A stretch of 64,000 nucleotides of DNA from Plantago major (Eukaryota; Streptophyta; Magnoliopsida; Lamiales; Plantaginaceae). The notes under the pieces are model-generated. The model was not told where the DNA came from. It made no database searches and was given only the letters and a program-made list of their open reading frames with translations. Position numbers and translations under genes: made by a program. The stretch's first letter is position 1; each line of letters opens with the position of its first letter. Of the stretch, positions 1 to 11,800 are shown one piece after another. The DNA lies in contig CM048839.1 in the NCBI GenBank assembly GCA_026545765.1, forward strand, positions 20,522,566 through 20,586,565, given 5' to 3'.

Positions 1-1150
1 AACTTAACTTTCAATTTTGTCCAATTTGTATACTCGTCATCAATTTGATTTCAGTCAATTTTGACCATTTTAGCGGAAAATTCAAAAATGTACCTTAAGT
101 TGTGACATTTCCGCAGACTTTTGTTTACGAATTCAATTTTAATTTTTAATGGGTAAAATTGCAAATAAAATAATTTTCGTCAATGTCAATTGAACCATAT
201 TGTTTTCGATAATTATGAAGTAACCCCATTTTATCAAATAAGTTTCAAAAAGCCCCATTATGAGATTAATAAAAAGGTAGAAACAAAAAAAGATCAAAAG
301 AAAATTAAGTTAAAAATAAGGCAAAAATTTTTTGGAAGAAAACAAGAAAATTGAGATTAACCCAATTTCTGCCATGGAAGCTTGCTGAAGCTTCACCGTG
401 AAGCTTTAGCTTGGAAGATCCATGGCAATGGTGAAGTGTGGAGTTCAATATGGCCATGTTGCTTCATCCCCTCCACCGATGCCCTTCCACCCCACTCCGC
501 CGCCACCTCCCTCCACCACGACCACCGACATGACCTCCGCACCTTCACCCTCAATTCAAATTGGCCATGGAAGCATCTACCATGGCAGATCTGTCAGACC
601 CATGGCCGTCTGGAAGCTCCGTGGTGGAGCTTTAGGCGCGGGAAATCCTTTCACCAATGGAGCTTCCATGTTAGACTGCCATGGAAGAAGAAGAAGAAGC
701 TCCCATGGCTTCTATGTATTTTTTCTTTTTCTTTAATTATGTTTTATTTTTAAATTTCTAAGGTAGTCCATAGTCCATATTCTCATGGGTAATTTTGATT
801 TTTCCCATAAATAGGACCTATTTGAAATTAACAAATATCTACCGTATTTACATTTTAATGCAACGTATTTTAGTATTTTGCAAAGTGACACGTGTCACGA
901 TATTAAATCAACACGTGTCGTAGGGTACCTAAATTGGACAATAATGCATTTAAAGATACCAAAATCGGATCAAATAAAGGTACCAAAAGCGGAAATGTCA
1001 CAACTAAAACGGTCAAAATTGATGAGCTTCAAATTGATCGAGGAGTATACAAATTGGACAAAATTGAAAGTTAAGGTACCAAAATTGGGCGGCAACAACT
1101 AAATGTACCATTTTCGGAAATGACACAACTTAAGGTACCTTTGTCGGATT
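1..1150. mobile_element. Element A: TIR element, left end outside window
   Basis: Bases 5-120 are an inverted copy of about 990-1078. Both arms share a run about a protein-free AT-rich 'caattttgtccaatttgta' core. The right arm continues outward to about 1150, so the left end lies before the window. Arms longer than 100 bp and no transposase suggest a non-autonomous MULE-like element, but no TSD can be seen. The centre (about 370-720) is GC-richer and holds a CCATGG array. Confidence 0.6.
372..712. repeat. Array of CCATGG palindromes in the core of element A
   Basis: At least seven CCATGG sites occur in about 340 bp (near 373, 420, 566, 582, 601, 681 and 706), several followed by AAGC. There are also local hairpin-like AAGCTT repeats at 376-415. 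Overlapping reading frames of 104-123 codons cross this block, but they match no family I know and look like by-products of the composition. Confidence 0.6.
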
Positions 1151-1559
1151 TTTCCCATTTGAATTCATAATAGATTTAAAGGTTTAATTATACACTATAC
1201 TACCTCCGCACAAATAATATTGTACAAATTTCTTGTTGAATTTTCACCATAATATATGTCGATTAAAAGTTTTCGAACATTATATTTTAAAAGCGAAAAA
1301 CTATACTTTCATAGTATCTATTATTTTTTTAAAGAAAATTAACGTAATTTAAAAGTAATCATTATTAAAATTCCATATGTAAACTTGTACGTTAAGGCAT
1401 AAAGTTATTGGAGTAAAAGAAGCGAGTAAGTCTAGGAAAAGACCTGCCTTTCCATTAGGAATAGGAAATACCAAGTTTTTACATTAAACTACAAATAACA
1501 CACCTGCAAATCCTTCAGCCTCGTAAACCGAAATGAGAAAATACCTTTCCAGAAAGTAC

Positions 1560-1855
1560 CAACAGCAGAAACAGGTGTAGCGGACGAAGAGGAGTTCGAA
1601 TTTTTCTCTCTCCGATCCTCCACCTCCTACTATACCTTCCATTGCTGATCTCAACTCGCAAGCTCAAATTTTCAAAATCAGATAGACGAAGTGTGATTAG
1701 CTCAAAACCATTAAACTTGCGACGAATTCACCAGAAACTCTGAAGGATCAGTGAGTTCGATGTGATGATGAGGTGCAGGAGAGAACCTCCCTGATCCGGC
1801 CACACAAATCGACCTTTCCAATCAAGTCTTCCAGGAGTATGTATTATTTGTATCT
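1560..1855 (+). other. Exon- or leader-like segment inside element B
   Basis: A GC-richer stretch containing a CT-rich block (about 1600-1640) and ending in a plausible splice donor (AGGAGTATGTA, about 1835). It resembles the 5' leader and first exon of a plant gene. It could be captured host sequence, as in Pack-MULEs, or the leader of the lost transposase. No protein family is recognisable. Confidence 0.35.
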
Positions 1856-1935
1856 AGAAATGGTTTCTGATGGCAATGGTTGATTTTCCACTTTTTGTGT
1901 TTCTGATTGGGGTTTCTGTGAGATTTGAATGTTAG

Positions 1936-2159
1936 TCTGTGAGTTTTTATAACTGTGGTATTTAATGTTGTGTCTGTGGATTTTTACATCCTGTATGTGG
2001 GTTTTTATAACTAGAAGATTTAATGTTGTGTCCGTGAGTTTTTATAACTGAGGGATTTAATATTTTGTTTGTGGGTTTTTACATCCTATATGTGGGTTTT
2101 TGCATTTGAGGGATTTATCTCGTGTTTGTGAGTTTTTATAACTTGTGGATTTAATGTCG
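1936..2159 (+). repeat. Tandem array in element B, left part
   Basis: Imperfect repeats of about 36 bp built on GTTTTTATAACTG...GATTTAATGTTGTGTCTGTG, with a variant containing TTTTTACATCCTGTATGTGG. The array resumes at about 3272-3360 beyond the nested element, so the nested element landed inside a pre-existing array. Confidence 0.7.
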
Positions 2160-3262
2160 TGTATGATTGGACCCCTTAAATTGGGTCCAATAACAGATTC
2201 ACCCCTTCTATTCGAACAATAACAGTTACATCCAAAAATTGAACTAAGCAATTTCCGATATTACAGATAGGTCCAAAAGTCAAACTTGATGATGACATAG
2301 ATTTGCTTTTTGTTGATGTGTTAGCTAAAGTTCATGATAATAACAAAAATGCCATTGAATAATTTGATTTTTGAGTTTCTTTATTTATGTTTATCAATTT
2401 TATTTTATTTTTGCTTTTTTTACGTCTCTTATTTAATTGCTAACTGACATTGGACCTCTATGTAATTAAGGGAAATAAATCTTGGGACGTTGATATAATT
2501 GGTTGGTGATTTGGGGTCAACTGAATGACTATAACTCTTTGGCCCAACTAGTTATAATCCAAAAAAATTAAAAGTTCAATTCAATCTCTATAACTTTTCT
2601 AATTTTACAATTGGGTTTGTTAAATTCTTAATTGTAAGGGTTTCAAGTTCTCAAAACTTTAAATTGAGTCCCTGAAACTATGAAACGAATCCAACCATCT
2701 TAAAACTCCGATTTAAAGCTCCAAATCGGAGCTACTAAAGCTCCTTGCCGGAGCCGTTGTGAACAACTCCAGCATGGAGTTGTTGCAGCTCCAATTTGGA
2801 GCAGTGAACAGCTCCAAATCGGAGTCAGTAACTCCATGTCGGTCATTAACTCTCAAATCGAGCTATTACATTTCCGATTTGGAGTATATCCGTCCTTTTA
2901 GCCCCTTAAATACGATATGTAGTTGTTTTTCATTCTATCCAACGAGAAGATGATGCCAATAAGGTGGAGTTTTATGTAATGAAGAAGAAAAGAAAAGAGA
3001 AGAGAAGAAGAAAGAAAACGTAATATGGGAAAGGGAAGAAGAAGATGAACAAGAATCAATAAAGGAAAATAAAATAGAAAAGAAAATGAATAATTAATTT
3101 TATTTTATTTTTGATTTACTTTATTGTTTAAGTTTAAAAAATTCCAGCATGGCATGAGAGAGAAATGCATTTTAATTTTGGTCAACTGTAGGGGGTATTT
3201 GTTATTGTTCGAATAAAAGGGACCAATCTGTTAAGGGGGTCAATTTAAGGGGTACCATATGT
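2160..3262. mobile_element. Element C: TIR element nested in the array of B
   Basis: The left end (about 2160-2232) is an inverted copy of about 3190-3262. They share a CCCCTTAAATTG core and a TTATTGTTCGAAT block. I could not resolve a TSD. The middle (2700-2900) holds clustered palindromes of the form GCTCCAAATCGGAGC, and 2975-3090 is purine-rich. The one longer frame (2759-2953) is a by-product of the palindrome block. No transposase is present. Confidence 0.65.
2705..2890. repeat. Cluster of AGCTCC/GGAGCT palindromes in element C
   Basis: Alternating AGCTCC and GGAGCT hexamers, with intervening CAAATCGG or CATGGAG, make many short overlapping inverted repeats. It is comparable in placement, but not in sequence, to the CCATGG array of element A. 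Confidence 0.55.
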
Positions 3263-3271
3263 AATTTTCTC

Positions 3272-3360
3272 TTTTTATAACTGGGGAATTTAATGTCGTG
3301 TCTGTGAGTTTTTATAACTGGAGGATTTAATGTTGTGTCTGTGGGTTTTTGCATATGGGG
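3272..3360 (+). repeat. Tandem array in element B, right part
   Basis: Two to three more copies of the 36-bp unit seen at 1936-2159, continuing the array interrupted by element C. Confidence 0.65.
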
Positions 3361-4329
3361 GGAGTTGACTGCGAATTAAAAATAGGCATTTACTATTCCT
3401 AATGGAAAAGCAGGTATTTTCCTAGACTTAATGGTAAAAGAAAACAAGTCAGTCGTCTGAAGTCTGAACCGTATTGCATACTCGTTAGAGTTTCAAAGAA
3501 CAAAAATGAAACGGATATAATCAAACTATATACTTAAATGTCTCGTGTTGCTTGTATACTGCTAGTACAAAATTTCTATCCTCCTTTAACCCCACTTTAT
3601 TCTTTGCCAAAGTCTTGGAAAATGTAAGATTTTTCTAAAAGATAGGAAAGTCAAGGTTTTTTCTGGTTTTTTGCGGTTTTTGGGTTTTAACGGTCTGACC
3701 GGCCGGGTTTCTCAAAAAACCGCCGAGACAAGCATTTTTCATTATCCTTTTAATAGATTATGTTATGGTTTTAATTTGTTAACATTGAAAGTTTCAGTTA
3801 CAGTTTTAAAGTATTTTGTTAATGTTCTAAGAGATGATATGATAGTTTTAATGCGTCGGTATTATATGTTTCAATTATAGTGTTAACATTTTTTGTTAAA
3901 TTTTTAACAGATGGTATCATGGTTTTAAGAACCTACATGATATTTTTATAATGGCTTGTTATACTTTTAAGTGACAATCTAATATCATTAAACCACCATT
4001 AAACAAGTCTAAAAGTTTCAGAAAAGCCATTAAAACAACAATAAACAAGCTTAAAATAAGCACTTGAACATTCAGTCATCCAAATATTTTAAAACATCTA
4101 TTCCCATAGAAAATTATAATATATGTTCATTCGGTGTTTTTGATGCAAATGCAACTGAGTTGTCAAAATAGGCTTTTTTCGATTAAACTTGTTGGTGAAC
4201 TTCGGACTCCTGCCTTTTGTTGCTTGTGCTTGTTGCTTCAATACTGCAGCGACACCTTTGAGAGACCCATCATCAAACTCTGTATCATCATCTGTGCATG
4301 CTTAAAACATTCATTAACTGGATTAAAAT

Positions 4330-5600
4330 CATAACAACTCTCATCAAAACTATCACATGGGTGCTTAAAAACAAAGAATGAACATGCAACACAAGCTAAA
4401 AACAGTAACATTGATGCTTAAAACCATAACAATGCATCTTAAAACTACAACAAAGCACAAGCTAAAAACAGTAACATTGATATATAAAATCCTATAACAC
4501 TACATCTTAAAACTATAACAAAACATTTGCAAAAATTCAAATCATAAATATTTCTCATAAGCTAAAACATTAACGTTGATGCTCAAAACAACAACAATAG
4601 GTATTAAAACTATAACATATAAGCTACAAACAATAACAGGAAAAAATATTCAGCATAAGCAAAATATAGTAACATTAATGCTTAAAACCATACATACAGT
4701 GCATTTTAAAACTATAATAATGTCTTTTAAAACTATAACAAAGCACGAACATATAGCACAAGGGTAATGTTGGTGATTAAAACCATAACAGTGCCTGTTA
4801 TATATAAAACTATAATAATGCCTCATAAAACTATAACAAAACATTTGCAAAAAATCAAATCATAAATATTTCCCAGAAGCTAAAACACTACTGATGATGC
4901 TTAAAACTACAACAATAGGTTTTCAAACTGTAACATATGCGCTTAAAATAATAAGGGGCAAAAATATTCAACATAAGCTAAATATAGTAACATTAATGCT
5001 TAAAACCATATCAATGCATTTTAAAACTATAACAAACTATAACATTGCCTCTTAAAACTATAACAATGCACGAACATGCAATACGAGCTAAAAACAATAA
5101 CAATGTCTCTTAAAACAATAAGAATGTCTCTTAAAACTGTAACAATGTCCATTACAACTATAACAAAGAATTTGCAAAAAAATTCAATCGCACGTGGGGC
5201 TAAAAACACTTACGTTGCAGCTTAAAACTACAACAGTAGGTCTTGAAACTCGTTAAAATAGTAATAGCCGAAAACATTCAACACAAGCTAAAACTACAAC
5301 ATAACAATGTTGATTAAAAATATGACACCAGCTCTTAAAATCATAACAAAGCACCATGACATGATTGCGAAATGATAAATCATAATAACAGGCGAAACAT
5401 TAAATACAAACTAAAACTATACCAATGTTGATTAAAACTATGACATCGGCTCTTAAAATCATAAGAAAGCACCATATAACATGTTTGTGAAATGATAAAT
5501 CATAATAATAGGTGAAACATTCTACACAAGCTAAAACTACAATAATGTTGATTAAAACTATGACATAAGATCTTAAAACCAAAACAAAGCACGCATTCAT
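4330..5600. repeat. Long degenerate tandem array in element D
   Basis: Dozens of imperfect copies of a unit of roughly 18-35 bp, with core CTTAAAACTATAACAATG and variants ending in CACGAACATGCAA or CACAAGCTAAAAC. Higher-order copies are visible, for example about 4440-4700 against 4700-4990, and 5285-5400 against 5400-5535. The short open frames on both strands here are repeat translations, not genes. Confidence 0.7.
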
Positions 5601-5639
5601 GATAGATTAATAAACTTATTACTACACCTAGGGGTCTAC

Positions 5640-6235
5640 ACCAGTAAACGACCGCCTTTAGCCACAAAAATTGAGATCTGCAAAAATCAACTATACCTCT
5701 CCACAAAACCTTCGATCACCATCATACTCATGGCGCGCCACCCGACAACACCGACTGCAAGCTCCGATTGTGCCTGATGAGTAGAGCAACGTCGTCGTGT
5801 CGTCCTGGCTGCCTCACTCCTTGACTCGTCTCTGACTCGGTTGCTTCTTCAACATTTCCTCGATTGTAGTGACCATCCTCAATTTTTCCGATCTCGTTGA
5901 GCTTTTCGAATCCAATCTAATCGAATATGATCCAGTTGAGTTGAATGAAACTGGAATCGGAGTTGATTGAATCCGAGCTAATCGAATCCGATCTCGTAGT
6001 GTCGTCTAAGAGTACGATAGGGAGATTGGAACCGGCGATTTTGGGGAGGAGCTGAGAGATGGTGAAGGCGAGTACGGAGATCTGCTTGGTGATTTTCTCC
6101 GGCGGTGTTGAACGGATTGGTGGTGGTGATGATGGCAATTTTCCGATGGTTTTGTCAGTGAGAGGGAAGGAGGTGATTGGAGGTTAGAGAGAGAGGGGAT
6201 GTGGTATAGAGAGATAAAGATGATTTAGTAGTATG
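5640..6235 (-). other. Exon-like block in element D (possible captured gene piece)
   Basis: Read on the minus strand it opens with CT-rich leader DNA (about 6235-6170) and an open frame starting at 6138 (73 codons to 5917). The frame has a proline/serine-rich start followed by a hydrophobic stretch, SVLAFTISQLLPKIAG. Base composition is clearly richer in GC than the array beside it. I do not recognise the product. It may be captured host exon sequence, as in Pack-MULEs, or a leftover of the element's own gene. Confidence 0.35.
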
Positions 6236-6385
6236 AATTTGTTGAGATTGTGTTGTTTATTTGTGGTATTTATATAAAATTTATTGACCGGTTTTTTAAA
6301 TTTCTGACCGGTTCTTTATTGTTAAACCGGATTTTCCTACATATTAGGAAAATCTTCCCTTTTACTATACTTACTCTTATTCTTT

Positions 6386-6916
6386 ACTTTCCCATTTTTT
6401 TTAATTTAAATTTCTGAGTATAAAAAAATGCTTTGCCATTATTAATTGAGGTTGGTGTGGGGTTTTAATAGTATAATAAACTAGTAACGTTGACGCGGAT
6501 AGACGCGTGAGACTTGTTTTATGTTATCTAAAATTTAATTAGACCGGACGATATATATTCTTCAAGAATGATTATAATAAACCATATTTATTTTAAATCA
6601 TTAGAAAATAATTAGATGTGATATATTCATTATTTGATATCTAACATGAAGTATTATTTATTAATTTTTTATTTTACTCCTTGATGTGGAATAAACTTAA
6701 TTATTAGTAAATTTGTATTTATTCATATTTTTAGGCGAAGTTAGATATGTGATAACTGTTAAAATTGACCTAAATCCTAATATATATATATATGTGTGTG
6801 TGTGTGGTTTGGCAGAAAATACAAAGCTTCTACTACCAGGTACGTAGCTAAGAAAAAACCCACTGTCTGTGTGTTTAGAATTCCACTAACCTAAACCCAC
6901 AGCCTCCAAAAATATA
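6386..6916. other. Upstream region of the dehydratase pseudogene
   Basis: AT-rich DNA without an open frame. A short (TA)n(TG)n microsatellite lies at about 6779-6806, roughly 110 bp before the ATG. This would have been promoter and leader for the gene that follows. No individual element is convincing. Confidence 0.4.
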
Positions 6917-7063
6917 ATGCAGGCCTCCTACCTCCTCTCGACGTCACCACCCTCCGCCGCCGTGAAAACCCACCTCCCATCTTCTCAACTCAACCACCAT
7001 CCGCACTTCCTCCACCACCACCACACCTCCACCATCCGCAGCTAGCAAGCTAAACAAGTACAG

Positions 7064-8001
7064 TGCTGCAAGAATTATTAGTACAAATATATTCGAATAG
7101 TACAAAGATGAAACTCAAACACACTTACTGTAACTTGTTTACAAACCAAAAACAGAATAAGGAATTTGGATTTAACCCTGGACGAGACAGCGGTGTGACC
7201 GCTTCCCCTTAAGCTAAATTTGTCCGCCTTAATAATCTTCAGGCCTTCCTCGGACAATTAGCTCCCAAGGTACAACGTCCAAACTCATCAACTACCGGAA
7301 GCTCAGCAGCAGAAGCTCTGTCGAACTTCTGTGGTGAAGAACACTCGAATATCTAATATGTAGAAAGAAAACAGAGAAGAGAAGGAGAATTTCAGGTGTA
7401 TTTTCTCAAGTGTGGGATGGGGTATATAAATATAGCTGTAGAAAAACGTAACAGCTATTTTCACCATTAGTAGTCAAATAGAAACTGCCATCTTAATTCT
7501 CAAATAACAACAAACTTTAGTGAGGAGCTTTTAATTTTCGAAAACATTTAAGTGGAATAATCTGGAAAAGTTGCGTACCATGGAAAATTGTAGTAAAAAG
7601 ATTAACATTCGAACCATATTTGCTGGGGATTTTTTAGTTCAAATGCTTCTCCCATGCGCACATAGGTAGTTTTCCATAACCACTACTCACACAATTGAAC
7701 ATGAGTATACACATGCACTTCTTTATGCTGCTCTTTCCTTCCATTTATTTCCAACGTGGGACAAATACAATTGCAAGTACCAACTAACACATTTTAAGCC
7801 AATTTATCATTCATACCTAGAATTGGTTACCTCATGTATCTTATCTGAATTCTGAAGCAAGATCTCACTTCAAGAATTTAAAAAAGAACAAAACCGAAAT
7901 GGGAACTTAGATAAATATTTGTTCAAAGTTACCCACTTAACACTTTATAACACGACATTTTTTCTCAAAATTAGTTGCCTCTTGCAACCAATTCCCCAAC
8001 A
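7064..8001 (-). mobile_element. Solo LTR inside the first dehydratase exon
   Basis: A 938-bp segment starting TG and ending CA, flanked by the 5-bp direct repeat TACAG (7059-7063 and 8002-8006). Removing it and one TACAG rejoins the conserved KLNKYS-SRIT coding sequence exactly. The imperfect inverted ends (TGCTGCAAGAATT / AATTCCCCAACA) and a TATA-like run at about 7430 suggest it is read on the minus strand. No internal retrotransposon sequence remains, so it arose by LTR-LTR recombination. Confidence 0.85.
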
Positions 8002-8522
8002 TACAGTTCAAGAATTACCCGGCCGAAATCCCAAGGCGGATCTCAGGCGATTTTGTACGGTGTTGGGCTCTCCGATGACACATGCATAAACCCCAGGTGG
8101 GGATTTCATCTGTCTGGTATGAGGGTAACACTTGCAACATGCATCTCCTCCAACTTGCTGAGGCTGTTAAACAAGGGGTTCAAGAAGCTGGAATGGTTGG
8201 GTTTCGGTTTGACACTATTGGTGTCAGTGAAGCCATTTCTATGGGGACTAGAGGGATGTGTTTCAGTTTGCAATCCAGGGATTTGATTGCTGATAGTATT
8301 GAGAATGTTATGTCTGCTCAGTGGTATGATGCCAATATTTCCATTCCCGGTTGTGATAAGAATGTATGTAATTCTCTGGCCTCTTTCTTTACCTTTAAGT
8401 TCTCTTTTTTTTTTTCATGTTTCATTATCAACTTTGTTCAGTTTGTGATTGATTATTTATTGGGTTTGTGCATTTTATACTAGTGTATTTGTTGTGCAAC
8501 TAGCCTTACTGCTATTTGGAAG

Positions 8523-8817
8523 TTGGCTTTTTTGACATTTGGTTGATTTAGGGGTTCATATATGATAATTAACTCTCTACGCTATTGGATTTTTGGTTGA
8601 TTTAGGGATTCATACATGATTAACTCTCTACGCTATTGGCTTTTTGGATATTTGGTTGATTTAGGGGTTCATATTAGATTAACCCTCTACGCGGTTGGCA
8701 TTTTGGATATTTGGTTGATTTAGGGGTTCATATTAGATTAACTCTCTACGCGGTTGGCTTTTTGGATATTTGGTTGATTTAGGGGTTCATACATGATTTA
8801 CTCTCTAGGATGATTGT
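8523..8817 (+). repeat. Intronic minisatellite, about 5 copies of a 59-60-bp unit
   Basis: The unit contains TTTGGTTGATTTAGGGGTTCATA followed by GATTAACTCTCTACGCGGTTGG. The copies are nearly identical and lie head to tail within a dehydratase intron. Nothing suggests a function. Confidence 0.8.
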
Positions 8818-11800
8818 GTATCGTAGAAGTAGGTGTAAGACATCTGATTGTGCCTTACTAGGATGGGGAACAACCTTGCTTTTTGAGAATAGAACGTGAG
8901 TGTGATGCATTTGATGTAAGAGAGTTTTTGTGTGCATAATTACGATAGTTGTGTTGATATTTGAGCGAAAGACACTGAGTCTTTGTAAAATTGGTTTATC
9001 TTCTTAGGCACATTTGGAAACTTTTTTTTTTTTTTCTTTGTTCAGATGATTACGTTCTGTTTTTTATATGGAACCCACAGATGCCAGGTACAATAATGGC
9101 CATGGGATGGCTGAATTGGCCAAGCATCATGGTTTATGGTGGGACAATAAAGGTGAGATTTCGGATTTTGTGTACTCTGAATTTTGATACAGTTTTTATT
9201 GCTCCTGTGATTTTCAAAATGTATTTGCGCTGAATATAGGATGAGATAAAATAGACTTTAATTTTTGTTAATGACAGATCATGGTACTAATATAAGTATC
9301 AATTCCAAAAACTGGTTTGCGGGATGGCCTTTATTCTAATCAAGTAAATATTATAAATACTACCCAAGGTACACATTCAGGTCATAATCATAATTCATAG
9401 TATGTGGTCACTAGAATTTAGGTAAAATCTACAAACTGTAAGTTATTGAAATCTGAATGCATGAATCTTGCTGCAATGGGAAGGGAGTGGTGGGAGAGGA
9501 GCGGGTAAAAGTTGAAAGGAAACAGGATTTGCTTATTCTGCTAGGTTTATTAAGGTCAAATCTTGGATTTTATCTCTTAAAAAAGAAAAACTAGCATAAT
9601 TTGCTAATGCCGCGGCCCGCGGTGCCAACCCCCCATCTTAAACTGCAACACCCTGCAATAACGCTATCGCAGGCCCTACAGCCTCTATTGATAAGTTATA
9701 ACTATGTTATGTATTCTCTCTGGCAATGAGCAAGCATGTTTCAGTTATGCCGAGTATTCTGTTAGCTTTTCGACCTGGTCAAAGAGTAGATATAGATAGG
9801 CTAATCTCTAAGATATCTTGATTGGTTAATCAAAACCATGAGGCAAATGCAAAATTGCAAATTATAAAAGTTTTTAAGGTGCTACATTGTTGATCTCGTA
9901 ACAAAATGTTCCATATTGTTTCTCTGGGATTTGCTTCAGTAGTAACTGTTTCTTACTTTCTTCGTTGGCATGTGCAGCCAGGTCATTTTCAAGGGCACAC
10001 TTATGACATAGTAAGCGCTTTCCAGGTATGTGCATGTTCTCTATCCAATTCATTTGCTACTTCCAAATTTTTCCTGCTTTCTGTTGTCTTCTATTCTTTT
10101 ATCGATATTGTGACATGCGATTTGGGTGATTGGAGACGAGGTTAATCAGAATCATTTCATCTCTAAGTTTGGTGTAAAGAACAAAGTTGGACACACAAGC
10201 TTATTATTAAATCAGTCCCATATCCCACAAAAAAAAGGGATTCCTCAAGTTAATTCCCTAAAAGCAAGCATTGCTAAATCTATTTTAGCCTAAAACCAGA
10301 AGGGGAAAATAGGTTAGATGGTTGAGTGATAAATGAAATGGGGACCCTTAAAACTGTAAGTGAGGGGTTAATCAGTTTAGGAACAAGTTTTAGGGGAAGT
10401 ATTTTTTGAATATGCTGCGAGTGCTTCATGCGTTGGTGCAAAATTTTTTAAACATCGTTGGAAGTCCTTCATAGTATGAAAGTAACTAGTGCTCGAATAA
10501 TCTACCGGTTGTGGGATTATATAGTATGAGCCTCAGTCTCAATTTAATTGAATTATGTATTCTCGCATTGCTGTCTACTGGACTACTGTTCATGTACTTG
10601 CAAGCTTAGCCTGTGAAATTGCAAAATATCAACATGCCACATAAATGGGTGGTTTCGTTCTCATTATTTACTGGCTGCTCGGCTTGTCGTTTAGCACCAA
10701 GATCCATTTCTCTGTCAGCTAGATATTGATAATCATGCCTTCTAATTCACAATGTAGGATGTAAATGGTTCAATAAGTGATGCAGACAGGATGGATGTAG
10801 TTCGTGATTCCTGTCCTGGAGCTGGGGCATGTGGTGGGATGTACACTGTGAATACAATGGCTTCGGCTATTGAAACTTTGGGATTGTCACTGCCTTATAG
10901 GTAAGAGTACGGTTGCAATATCTATGCAGTCCTTTTTGTCCTAATCAAAGAATGAAAGCTCACGTTTTCTCGGTGTTTTGCTACCGAAAAGTTCTTCAAC
11001 CCCTGCAGAGGACCCTATAAAATTGGATGAGTGTCGCCTTGCTGGAAAATATCTGTTAGACCTGATAAAAATGGACCTGAAACCTCGAGACATCATCACT
11101 CCAAAATCATTGCGTAATGCAATGGTCATGGTCATGGCACTAGGTGGATCTACCAATGCCGTGTTACATTTGATTGCTATTGCAAGGTTAGTGATACCTT
11201 GCCACGAATTCTGTATCTCAGTGGATTTTTGAGCAACTCACACCTTAGATTCATGCAGGTCTGTTGGTCTGGAATTAACACTTGATGATTTCCAGAAGGT
11301 CAGTGATAAGGTTCCATTCCTTGCAGATCTCAAGCCTAGTGGCAAATATGTCATGGAAGATGTGCACAAGGTATGCTCAAGATTGTATGTAATCCTATCC
11401 TGTTTTGTGTGCAAGTCTTATTTCCGAACTTCTCATATTGCTCAACTATTCTCTTTATTATTTCTAGATTGGAGGGACACCTGCAATCACTCGCCATTTG
11501 TTAGAACTTGGGCTCTTAGATGGTGATTGGATCACTGGTATGTATCTATAATTCGGTTAAGACCGCAAAACCAACCATCTCACCAGGATCCTCAAGTTTT
11601 TCTTGCTTATTTTCAATATTATGTTTTTCCTTTTACGATAGTTACGGGACGAACTTTGGCCGAAAGCGCGAAGTTATATCCATCACTGCTTGAAGGCCAG
11701 GTATCATACTTCATAACCCGAACTCATTGCAATTGTACACCAGATTATAATTTATAGTTCATGTGCATAATGCAACCGCTTTCTTTGGTTTCAGCAAATA

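Larger units (their letters stand above)
1422..3433. mobile_element. Element B: non-autonomous MULE with 9-bp TSD
   Basis: The ends are inverted copies: the left arm starts at 1422 (GCGAGTAAGTCTAGG) and the right arm ends at 3433 (CCTAGACTTAATG). Homology runs about 45 bp inward. The element is flanked by a perfect 9-bp direct repeat, GTAAAAGAA (1413-1421 and 3434-3442), the length typical of Mutator-like elements. Inside are an exon-like leader (1560-1855), a tandem array, and a second TIR element (2160-3262) inserted into that array. No transposase is present. Without the nested element it would be about 0.9 kb. Confidence 0.75.
3606..6376. mobile_element. Element D: non-autonomous MULE, 9-bp TSD, 2.8 kb
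   Basis: A perfect 9-bp TSD, TTATTCTTT, lies at 3597-3605 and 6377-6385. The first 47 bp of the left end align without gaps to the inverted right end, with roughly three quarters identical by eye. The minus-strand end (GAGTAAGTATAG) resembles the end of element B (GCGAGTAAGTCTAGG), so B and D look related. Read on the minus strand the order is TIR, CT-rich leader and exon-like block (6235-5640), long tandem array (5600-4330), TIR: the same order as in B. No transposase is present. Confidence 0.75.

Noticed and set aside
382..753. Two overlapping open frames of 104-123 codons
   Set aside because: They overlap in different frames across the CCATGG array, lack any family resemblance and lie inside a TIR element; composition explains them.
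4330..5600. Many small open frames rich in Lys/Asn/Ile on both strands
   Set aside because: They are translations of the tandem array in MULE D.
8523..8817. CRISPR-like array
   Set aside because: Units are head-to-tail without unique spacers, inside a plant intron; it is a minisatellite.
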